From the NCBI GenBank assembly GCA_045643825.1, contig JAZRFV010000028.1, positions 1-20,676 of the forward strand: 20,676 bases of DNA. Reading direction: 5' to 3'. The notes under the pieces were generated by a model, which ran no database searches, was not told the DNA's origin, and worked only from the letters and a program-made list of their open reading frames with translations. Shown here piece by piece: positions 1 to 6,123 of this stretch (position 1 is the stretch's first letter; each line of letters starts with the position of its first letter). Both the position numbers and the translations under genes were made by a program. The DNA comes from Scatosoma sp045643825. GTDB lineage: Bacteria > Bacillota > Clostridia > Christensenellales > Borkfalkiaceae.

Positions 1-300
1 GGGCACGACGTTTCGTTAAAAAACGAAGTTACGCTGCAAGAGCGTATGCATTTCTATCTGCATTTAAATTTAGGTGGAATGTTTTATCGTAGGCACTCCG
101 TCTACGGTATGCTTATCCTTTCGCTCACCGGCAATCGAATCCGGGGCACCCCCATATAGGGTAAAATTAAGTTGTTGCTTTATTATACACAAACTTTGCC
201 GTCTTGTAAACACTTTTTCCCGGCTTTTTTCATTTTCTTATGGTAAAAATCTCGCCAAGGTGGGAAATAATGCCCGTTTTGGCAACTTTTTTACGCTCAA
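1..300. other. Non-coding leader region with small hairpins
   Basis: No convincing gene is visible here. Two short hairpins can be read: TTCGTT/AACGAA at 12-17 and 22-27, and TACGCT/AGCGTA at 30-35 and 41-46 with a GCAAG loop. The stretch 80-170 contains several short palindromic bits (for example CCGTCTACGG) and looks like a degenerate intergenic repeat, but no second copy is visible in the window. Short open frames at 74-307 and 79-159 lack a sensible composition and are not called. Confidence 0.5.
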
Positions 301-303
301 ATA

Positions 304-332
304 TTGACTTTTGCCTTCAATTTCTATATAAT
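304..332 (+). promoter_or_regulatory. Sigma-A-type promoter for mgsA
   Basis: TTGACT at 304-309 and TATAAT at 327-332 are separated by 17 bases. Transcription would start near 339, giving a short 5' leader before the AGGAG ribosome binding site at 355-359. Confidence 0.85.
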
Positions 333-365
333 AGAGGGGAAATTAGCACACAAAAGGAGCTTATG

Positions 366-755
366 ATGAAACAAAAGAAAAGAAAGACAATTGCGTTGAT
401 TGCACACGATAACAAAAAAGCGGAAATCGTGAATTGGGCATTGAAAAACAAGGCGACCTTGGAAAAATACGATCTTTGCGGTACGGGTACGACGGCGAAG
501 TTAATCTCGGAGGCGACCGATCTTACCGTGAAACGTTACCTTTCTGGCCCTATGGGCGGCGACCTGCAAATTGGTGCAAAGGTGGCGGAGCATAAGGTGG
601 ATATCGTGATTTTCTTCTGGGATCCCCTGGAATCTCAACCCCACGATCCTGACGTGAAGGCACTCCTTCGTATCGCCGTTGTGTACGATATTCCCATCGC
701 GACCAACCGCGCGACTGCGGACTACGTAATCCATTCTACCTTTATTGAAAGTTAA
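366..755 (+). CDS. mgsA: Methylglyoxal synthase
   Basis: This enzyme converts dihydroxyacetone phosphate to methylglyoxal and phosphate in the cytoplasm, a bypass of lower glycolysis. The 129-residue protein is the usual length for the family. IALIAHDNKK near residues 9-18 carries the His-Asp pair. SGPMGGD contains the catalytic aspartate, and FWDPLE followed by PHDPDVKAL supplies the other conserved Asp and His residues of the phosphate and active-site pocket. Two adjacent ATGs lie at 363 and 366; AGGAG at 355-359 has better spacing for 366. The gene follows a strong promoter and is 17 bases upstream of a fucosidase, so the two are probably co-transcribed. Methylglyoxal is toxic, so control by phosphate or substrate level is expected from the family; no operator is visible. 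Confidence 0.95.
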   Translation: MKQKKRKTIALIAHDNKKAEIVNWALKNKATLEKYDLCGTGTTAKLISEATDLTVKRYLSGPMGGDLQIGAKVAEHKVDIVIFFWDPLESQPHDPDVKALLRIAVVYDIPIATNRATADYVIHSTFIES

Positions 756-772
756 ATTTATAGGTGTAAAAA

Positions 773-2005
773 ATGATTGTAAAGCAGTATATTAAGGAAT
801 TTGAGAAGCTCGGTTTTGGTATGTTCGTGCATTTTGGTGCATATAGCCAAATCGGGAAAGGGGAGTGGGTGAAGGAAGTTCATCGCATCCCCGACGAGGA
901 ATATTTTAAGGCGGTGGAGACCTTTAACCCCGACAAGGCTTGGGCGAAGGAGCTTGTTTCGACGGCAAAGGCTGCGGGGTGTAAATACATCACCTTGACA
1001 ACCCGTCACCACGATGGGTTCTCCTTATTCGACACCTGCGGTTTGAACGAATATGATGCGCCCCACACCTGCGGTAGGGACGTGGTGCGTGAGTTCGTGG
1101 ACGAGTGTAACGCACAGGGTATCATTCCCTTCTTCTACCATACTCTTTTGGATTGGTGGCATAAGGATTTTAATACCGATTTTAAGGCATACCTCGTTTA
1201 TTTGCGTGCCAGCGTGGAAATTTTGTGTAAAAATTACGGCAAAATCGGTGGTATTTGGTTTGACGGTATGTGGAGTAAACCGAACGAAGATTGGGAGGAG
1301 GATGCTCTTTACGGGCTTATCCGTAGCTATCAACCCGAGACCATGATCATCAACAACACGGGGCTCAGTGCCCGTGGTGAGTTGGGACATATCGAGCTTG
1401 ACTCCGTAACCTTTGAAAGAGGCAGACCTGGCGAAATCAACATGGAAGGGGCACCCAAGTACGTAGCGAGTGAAATGTGTCAAACAATGAACGAGCATTG
1501 GGGGTACGCGGCGAACGACTTCCGCTATAAATCGTTAGAGTCCTTGATTGAGGATTTTTGTGTATGTAGAAGGTTTGGTGCGAACTTCCTTTTGAACCTT
1601 GGCCCCAAGGGGGACGGCTTGCTTCGTCCTTTGGATAAGGCACTCTTGGAGGAGGTTGGCCGTTGGGCAAAAATGCACGAGGAAGCGTTGTATCTTGCCC
1701 GTCCTTGCGGTATCACGGAAACGAGCAAGCCAAAGGATTTCGTGTTGGAGTGTGACGGTGCGTATTACTTGTTCTGTCATCAGCTGCCTATGTGCGCAAG
1801 CATCGACGTGCAGTTGAAGGAGGATGCAAACTTCGTAGACACCTTTGCGTTCGACAAGAAAATCAAATCGATTACTTGGTTGGACGATCCCACCTCGTCC
1901 GTGCGTTTCACCGAGAATGGTGATGGCACGGTAACGGTGCAAAGTGAAGCCTACAAGTACGGCACACACTTGGTTGTGCGTGTTGCAAAAATCATCGTAG
2001 AGTAA
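773..2005 (+). CDS. GH29 alpha-L-fucosidase, intracellular
   Basis: This is a glycoside hydrolase family 29 enzyme that releases L-fucose from glycans or oligosaccharides. The N-terminal (beta/alpha)8 barrel shows FGMFVHFGAYSQIGKGEW near residue 15, RHHDGFSLFDT near 78-88, LLDWWH near 125 and IGGIWFDGMW with Asp164 as the expected nucleophile, then MIINNTG and a FLLNLGPKGDG motif near the barrel end. A short beta-rich C-terminal domain follows; at 410 residues it is compact for the family. There is no signal peptide, so it should act on imported oligosaccharides. The start at 773 has only a weak AGGTG site (762-766), but it follows mgsA by 17 bases, which fits translational coupling. The acid/base residue is not assigned here. 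Confidence 0.92.
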   Translation: MIVKQYIKEFEKLGFGMFVHFGAYSQIGKGEWVKEVHRIPDEEYFKAVETFNPDKAWAKELVSTAKAAGCKYITLTTRHHDGFSLFDTCGLNEYDAPHTCGRDVVREFVDECNAQGIIPFFYHTLLDWWHKDFNTDFKAYLVYLRASVEILCKNYGKIGGIWFDGMWSKPNEDWEEDALYGLIRSYQPETMIINNTGLSARGELGHIELDSVTFERGRPGEINMEGAPKYVASEMCQTMNEHWGYAANDFRYKSLESLIEDFCVCRRFGANFLLNLGPKGDGLLRPLDKALLEEVGRWAKMHEEALYLARPCGITETSKPKDFVLECDGAYYLFCHQLPMCASIDVQLKEDANFVDTFAFDKKIKSITWLDDPTSSVRFTENGDGTVTVQSEAYKYGTHLVVRVAKIIVE

Positions 2006-2010
2006 AATGT

Positions 2011-2025
2011 GCATACCAGGTATGC
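2011..2025. repeat. 15-bp palindrome GCATACC-A-GGTATGC
   Basis: The sequence is a 7+1+7 palindrome five bases after the fucosidase stop codon. The same palindrome with T in the centre occurs at 19685-19699. Its right half continues into an 18-base string (2017-2034) repeated exactly at 15873-15890. Confidence 0.7.
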
Positions 2026-2034
2026 GTTGAAATG

Positions 2035-2062
2035 AAAAAAGCACCCGTTTGGGTGCTTTTTT
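2035..2062. terminator. Bidirectional intrinsic terminator
   Basis: GCACCC, GTTT loop, GGGTGC at 2041-2056 is flanked by six A and six T, so it works on both strands. It sits between the convergent fucosidase (+) and nadE (-). Confidence 0.93.
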
Positions 2063-2078
2063 GTATCGTTTTTACCGT

Positions 2079-2813
2079 TTATTCCTCGTATTCGAAGCAG
2101 GGGATGGGCTTTAACTTGAACTCGTTCATTATGTGCAAACGGTCAATCTTCGCCTTCACCGTTTCGTCTTCGCATACGCCCGTACGGATGTATTTATCCA
2201 AGGCGGCGTAGGTGAAACCAAGGTTGTCTTCGTCCGTTCGATCGGTCAAGCCGTCGGAGGGGACCTTTTCCACCAAGTTGGTGGGCAAGCCCAGGTAGAA
2301 GCCAATCGCCTTTACCTCTTGCACGGTCAATTTGCCCAAAGGTGAAAAATCGCCTGCCGCATCGCCGTAGCGAGTGGAATAGCCTACCCAATCCTCGGAC
2401 AGGTTGCAGGTATTTGCCACACGCCCGTTGTTCGATTGTGAAAGGGCGTAAAGGGTGGACATACGGATACGAGGGGGAAGATTTACACGGGTTTGGCGGG
2501 TGATTTCCACACCGCTTTCTTGCAGGGCTTCCAACACCCCGTCCACCGCTTTTTTGATATTGCAAACGTAAAAGGGGATACCCAGGTATTCGACGAGCTG
2601 TTTCGAGCAGTCAATATCAGGCTGTTCGCCGTTGGGCATTAACACACCGATAACACGATCTTTGCCGAGTGCTTCCTTGCACAATGCGGCAACCACGCTC
2701 GAATCCTTACCGCCTGAAATACCGATGACGGCATTGCAGCCCTTACCGTTTTGTTCAAACCAATCGCGGATCCATTGTACGGCTTCCTTCGTCGCTTTTT
2801 CTACGTTAAACAT
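2079..2813 (-). CDS. nadE: NAD synthetase, ammonia-dependent
   Basis: This enzyme amidates nicotinic acid adenine dinucleotide to NAD with ATP and ammonia, the last step of NAD synthesis. GISGGKDSS near residues 31-39 is the PP-loop ATP-binding motif of the adenine nucleotide alpha-hydrolase fold. The downstream STRYGDAAGDFSPLGKLTK-like stretch and PSDGLTDRTDEDNLGFTY are typical NadE substrate-binding motifs. The protein is about 244 residues and has no glutaminase domain, so it needs free ammonia. An ATG at 2831 is possible, but the one at 2813 has GTGAGG five bases upstream and is preferred. It follows the glutamine synthetase by about 21 bases on the same strand and probably shares its promoter. 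Confidence 0.93.
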   Translation of the reverse strand: MFNVEKATKEAVQWIRDWFEQNGKGCNAVIGISGGKDSSVVAALCKEALGKDRVIGVLMPNGEQPDIDCSKQLVEYLGIPFYVCNIKKAVDGVLEALQESGVEITRQTRVNLPPRIRMSTLYALSQSNNGRVANTCNLSEDWVGYSTRYGDAAGDFSPLGKLTVQEVKAIGFYLGLPTNLVEKVPSDGLTDRTDEDNLGFTYAALDKYIRTGVCEDETVKAKIDRLHIMNEFKLKPIPCFEYEE

Positions 2814-2834
2814 ATAAACCTCACTTTCCATGCC

Positions 2835-4925
2835 TTAAATCCCAAAGAGTAAGTCGCCATAGGTGGGCATGGGCCAGCAATCCGCCGCCACCAAGCCTTC
2901 TAACGAATCCGCCGCTTTGCGGAGCTTTTCCATTACGGGGAGGACTTTGTCACGATAGTACACCGACAGCTTCTTCGCACCGTCGATTTTTTTCGTGCCT
3001 GCCAACGCCTTTTCCAAGGCCTGCGTTTGCTTGTGTGCCTCTGCCGTGCATACGGAAATTTTTTCTAACATATCCGTTTCGTAGGAGCAATCGAGTAGGG
3101 GGCTGACCGCCTTTTTAGAAAGAACGGTTGCGGAAAGCTGCTGACTGTAACGGCTGACCGCAGGAAGAATTTCCTTCTTCGCCATATCGGCCATCGTCTT
3201 TGCCTCGATATTGACGAGGTTGCAGTAGCTTTGAAGCAAAATTTCGAGACGGGAGTGCATTTCACGTTCGGTATATACCTTATGCGAGGTGAAAAGCTCC
3301 ACGTTTTTATCCGCAACGAAATAGGGAAGGGCATCGGGGGTTTTTGCAAGGTTGAGCAAACCACGGCGTTTCGCCTCCGCAAGCCAAGCATCGTCGTAGC
3401 CATTGCCGTTGAAGATGATACGCTTGTGATTGGTAAATACACGCTTGATTAAATCATGCAGGTCGTTTTCAAAATCGTTACCTGCCTCCAATTCGTCGGC
3501 GAACTGTTTCAAGATTTCCGCAACAGCGGTATTCAACATAATGTTGGGATCGGATACGGACGCGGACGAGCCGAGCATACGGAACTCGAATTTGTTTCCC
3601 GTGAAAGCAAACGGCGAGGTACGATTGCGGTCGGTGGTATCCTTGGGGAATTTCGGCATGGTATGTACGCCGACACGGAGCAATTCCTTTTCCTTCTTGT
3701 CGTAGGGGGTATCCGTTTCGATGGATTCTAAAATCTCCGTCAGCTCCGCACCCAAGAAAATGGAAACGACCGCAGGGGGAGCTTCGTGTGCACCCAAACG
3801 ATGATCGTTGCCTGCCGTGGCAACCGATACGCGGAGCAAATCCTGATAATCGTCCACCGCCTTGATAACGGCACAAAGGAACAAAAGGAATTGTGCATTT
3901 TCCGCAGGCGTATCACCAGGCTCTAACAGGTTTACACCCGTGTTGGTGGAAATCGACCAGTTGTTGTGCTTACCGCTGCCGTTTACACCCTTGAAGGGCT
4001 TTTCGTGGAGCAAGCACACCATACCGTGATTTTTTGCGATTTTTTGCATAATTTCCATCGTCAGCTGGTTATGATCCGCCGCGATGTTGGTGGTGGCGAA
4101 GATGGGGGCAAGCTCGTGTTGAGCAGGTGCCGCCTCGTTATGCTCGGTTTTCGCCAAAACGCCGAGTTTCCAAAGCTCCTCGTTCAAATCGTTCATGAAC
4201 GCCTGAACGCGGGGCTTGATTACACCGTAGTAATGCCCTTCCAGCTCCTGACTCTTCGGAGGCTCTGCGCCAAAGAGGGTACGACCCGTGTATACGAGGT
4301 CCTTACGCTTTGTGAAAAGATCTTTGTCAATGAGGAAATATTCCTGCTCGGGGCCGACCGTCGTTTTTACGGAGGTAACGTCCTCGTTACCGAACAACTT
4401 CAACACGCGCATTGCTTGGCGGTTGATGGCCTCCATAGAACGGAGCAGGGGAGTTTTTTTGTCAAGTGCATCGCCGCCGTAGGAACAGAACGCCGTGGGG
4501 ATGCAAAGCACTTTGTCTTTAATGAATGCATAGGAGGTGGCATCCCAAGCGGTGTAGCCACGTGCCTCGAAGGTTGCACGCAAACCGCCCGAAGGGAAGG
4601 AGGAGGCATCCGTTTCACCACGAACAAGCTCTTTACCCGAAAACTCCATAATCACCTTGCCGTCCTTTGCAGGGGAGATGAAGCTGTCGTGCTTTTCAGC
4701 GGTGATGCCCGTCATAGGCTGGAACCAATGGGTGTAATGGGTTGCCCCGTGGGAAATTGCCCAATCCTTCATCGCGGCGGCAACGGCGTTTGCAACGGAA
4801 AGATTGAGGCTTCTACCGTCCTTGACCGTGCGCTTTAAGGTGTTGTAAACGTCCTCGGAAAGCACGCTTTTCATTACGCTGTCGTCGAATACCATACAAC
4901 CGAAATAATCGGAAATCAGCTTCAT
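2835..4925 (-). CDS. glnN: Glutamine synthetase type III
   Basis: This enzyme makes glutamine from glutamate, ammonia and ATP. At 696 residues it has the length of the GSIII family, unlike GSI (about 440-470). Visible motifs are THWFQPMTG (65-73), KTTVGPEQEYFLID (187-200), NEAAPAQHELAP, VNGSGKHNNWSIST (ATP and glutamate site), RLGAHEAPPA and DRNRTSPFAFTGNKFEFR. AAAGGAG lies eight bases before the ATG. It is the first gene of a minus-strand operon with nadE, under a strong promoter at 4969-4998. GSIII proteins form large cytoplasmic dodecamers. No nitrogen-regulator site was recognised upstream. Confidence 0.96.
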   Translation of the reverse strand: MKLISDYFGCMVFDDSVMKSVLSEDVYNTLKRTVKDGRSLNLSVANAVAAAMKDWAISHGATHYTHWFQPMTGITAEKHDSFISPAKDGKVIMEFSGKELVRGETDASSFPSGGLRATFEARGYTAWDATSYAFIKDKVLCIPTAFCSYGGDALDKKTPLLRSMEAINRQAMRVLKLFGNEDVTSVKTTVGPEQEYFLIDKDLFTKRKDLVYTGRTLFGAEPPKSQELEGHYYGVIKPRVQAFMNDLNEELWKLGVLAKTEHNEAAPAQHELAPIFATTNIAADHNQLTMEIMQKIAKNHGMVCLLHEKPFKGVNGSGKHNNWSISTNTGVNLLEPGDTPAENAQFLLFLCAVIKAVDDYQDLLRVSVATAGNDHRLGAHEAPPAVVSIFLGAELTEILESIETDTPYDKKEKELLRVGVHTMPKFPKDTTDRNRTSPFAFTGNKFEFRMLGSSASVSDPNIMLNTAVAEILKQFADELEAGNDFENDLHDLIKRVFTNHKRIIFNGNGYDDAWLAEAKRRGLLNLAKTPDALPYFVADKNVELFTSHKVYTEREMHSRLEILLQSYCNLVNIEAKTMADMAKKEILPAVSRYSQQLSATVLSKKAVSPLLDCSYETDMLEKISVCTAEAHKQTQALEKALAGTKKIDGAKKLSVYYRDKVLPVMEKLRKAADSLEGLVAADCWPMPTYGDLLFGI

Positions 4926-4968
4926 AGGTTATACTCCTTTGTAAGTTGGAAAATATCTTCGCAATTTT

Positions 4969-4998
4969 ATTATACATTATTATTTTGTGGTTTGTCAA
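4969..4998 (-). promoter_or_regulatory. Strong promoter for glnN-nadE
   Basis: Read on the minus strand, consensus TTGACA (4998-4993) and consensus TATAAT (4974-4969) are 18 bases apart. The predicted leader is about 35 bases and ends with AAAGGAG. Confidence 0.88.
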
Positions 4999-5101
4999 CG
5001 TTTTGCGTAGGCGTTTTTATTTAAGATAAATAAAAAAGGTGGACGGAAAGCAATGAGAATGAAGTTTTTAAAAATATTTTTTGAAAGCTGTGTAAAAACG
5101 C

Positions 5102-5130
5102 TTGCATTTTTTAAAAAAATACAGTAATAT
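5102..5130 (+). promoter_or_regulatory. Probable promoter for tRNA-Ser
   Basis: TTGCAT at 5102-5107 and TAATAT at 5125-5130 are 17 bases apart. A small hairpin, CACTTT/AAAGTG with a GCGA tetraloop (5138-5153), lies between the promoter and the tRNA. Confidence 0.6.
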
Positions 5131-5161
5131 ATATAAGCACTTTGCGAAAAGTGACCTATAT

Positions 5162-5252
5162 GCAGAGATGTCTGAGTGGTTTAAGGAGCACGATTGGAAA
5201 TCGTGTGTACGCCTGAAACGTACCGGAGGTTCAAATCCTCTTCTCTGCGCCA
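5162..5252 (+). tRNA. tRNA-Ser, anticodon GGA
   Basis: The acceptor stem GCAGAGA (5162-5168) pairs with TCTCTGC (5242-5248), followed by G and an encoded CCA. The anticodon loop TTGGAAA puts GGA at 5196-5198, which reads UCC and UCU. The long variable arm is the type II form expected for serine. The T-loop motif GGTTCAAATCC is present. Confidence 0.97.
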
Positions 5253-5254
5253 AA

Positions 5255-5287
5255 CAAAAAACACACCTATCGAGGTGTGTTTTTTTG
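5255..5287 (+). terminator. Intrinsic terminator after tRNA-Ser
   Basis: Stem ACACACCT / AGGTGTGT (5261-5268, 5273-5280) with an ATCG loop is followed by T6 and preceded by a run of A. Confidence 0.93.
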
Positions 5288-5306
5288 TTTCGATACAGTA
5301 GAAATT

Positions 5307-5460
5307 GAAGAGGATTTAAGGGACGAGTTACCCGTAAAAAGGCATTGCTAATGCCTTTTAGGGACGAGATGAGCAAACGCATCAGCCACGCGTTTGCGGT
5401 GACCGAACGCAAGGCAAACATTACCTTGCGTGAGAAAGCCGTTTTGCATTTCATTATAAA
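5307..5460. repeat. Hairpin-rich spacer with antisense tRNA-Ser segment
   Basis: This is part of a gap of about 310 bases with no gene. It opens with GAAGAGGATTT (5307-5317), the exact reverse complement of tRNA-Ser 5233-5243. Three perfect hairpins follow: AAAAGGCATT/AATGCCTTTT with a 3-base loop, GCAAACGC/GCGTTTGC, and ACGCAAGG/CCTTGCGT. AGGGACGAG occurs twice, on either side of the first hairpin. A comparable spacer follows tRNA-Leu at 20574-20676. Its function is unknown. Confidence 0.65.
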
Positions 5461-5504
5461 CTATACGCACGTTTTTCTTATTTTTTAAAATTAGTTTCAA
5501 ACAG

Positions 5505-5533
5505 TTGTTATTTTTATGAAAGCTTGCTATAAT
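5505..5533 (+). promoter_or_regulatory. Promoter for the small membrane protein gene
   Basis: TTGTTA at 5505-5510 and consensus TATAAT at 5528-5533 are 17 bases apart, about 34 bases before the start codon. Confidence 0.75.
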
Positions 5534-5566
5534 AGGTATTGTAATTTTTACCAAGGGGGAAGCAAT

Positions 5567-6055
5567 ATGAAAAAATTGATAAAGCTTGCACTGATTGTGG
5601 GTGTTATCGTACTTGGGGTAAAGCTGATTGACGCAAATCGTGGTAACGGTGCCGCTATGGTGGGGATTGTTGCTTGCGGTGGTTTATTGATTTGGCTGTT
5701 TGGGAAATCGAATAAGGGCAAAGCAAGATCGGGCGGCGGTTATTCCTCGGGCGGTAGCTCGTCGGTGGGTAGATCGGAGGATTGGTACAAGTTGTATGAT
5801 ATCGCCCGTATTTATTCGGGTTATCAAAACCTGCGTGATTATGCGAAGGTGGAGTTCGTCGTAAGCTTGGACGATTACAACACCTTTACGATTGATGCAT
5901 ATTTGGATTTGAGTGATTGTGATTCGGATGTGAATATGAACGATATCCGCAGCTCCTTGCGGTATGCGGCACAACAATTGCAAAAGAATATTTTGGCGGA
6001 TGCTCGTTCCGCTACGAATGCAAACGTAACCGTACAGATGGGGCGTGTGGAATAA
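5567..6055 (+). CDS. Small membrane protein of unknown function
   Basis: I do not recognise this 162-residue protein. Residues 4-21 and about 30-46 are hydrophobic and separated by a short Asn/Gly/Arg loop, which predicts two membrane segments or a helical hairpin. A Lys/Gly/Ser-rich linker (SSGGSSS near residue 65) follows, then a soluble C-terminal domain of about 90 residues with Trp/Tyr near its start and several Asp-rich strands. The ATG at 5567 is chosen because AAGGGGGA (5553-5560) is well spaced; a longer frame upstream overlaps the promoter. It stands alone behind its own promoter and ends at a strong hairpin. Possible roles, such as envelope or signalling, are not supported by the sequence. 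Confidence 0.75.
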   Translation: MKKLIKLALIVGVIVLGVKLIDANRGNGAAMVGIVACGGLLIWLFGKSNKGKARSGGGYSSGGSSSVGRSEDWYKLYDIARIYSGYQNLRDYAKVEFVVSLDDYNTFTIDAYLDLSDCDSDVNMNDIRSSLRYAAQQLQKNILADARSATNANVTVQMGRVE

Positions 6056-6077
6056 CAATTTTATAAAGCGTAAAAGT

Positions 6078-6115
6078 AACGGCGTGTGGAGTTTTCCACA
6101 CGCCGTTCAATTTTT
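6078..6115. terminator. Intrinsic terminator between convergent genes
   Basis: A perfect 13-bp stem (6078-6090 with 6095-6107) with a GTTT loop is followed by CAATTTTTG on the plus strand. On the minus strand the T-run is weaker (ACTTTTAC), so it may serve both genes but fits the plus strand best. Confidence 0.85.
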
Positions 6116-6123
6116 GTAAGCGT

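Noticed and set aside
74..307. Short plus-strand frame at the left edge
   Set aside because: It starts with GTG, overlaps the -35 box of mgsA and has no protein-like conserved pattern.
3966..4838. Long open frame on the plus strand inside glnN
   Set aside because: It is antisense to a well-conserved glutamine synthetase, has no ribosome binding site and its translation resembles no family.
5162..5317. tRNA-Ser region as an integration site for a mobile element
   Set aside because: There is no direct repeat of the tRNA 3' end and no integrase; the only match is inverted, so an att site is not supported.
5068..5454. Minus-strand open frame running through tRNA-Ser and the hairpin spacer
   Set aside because: It crosses a tRNA and a terminator; frames like this are common annotation artefacts next to tRNA genes.
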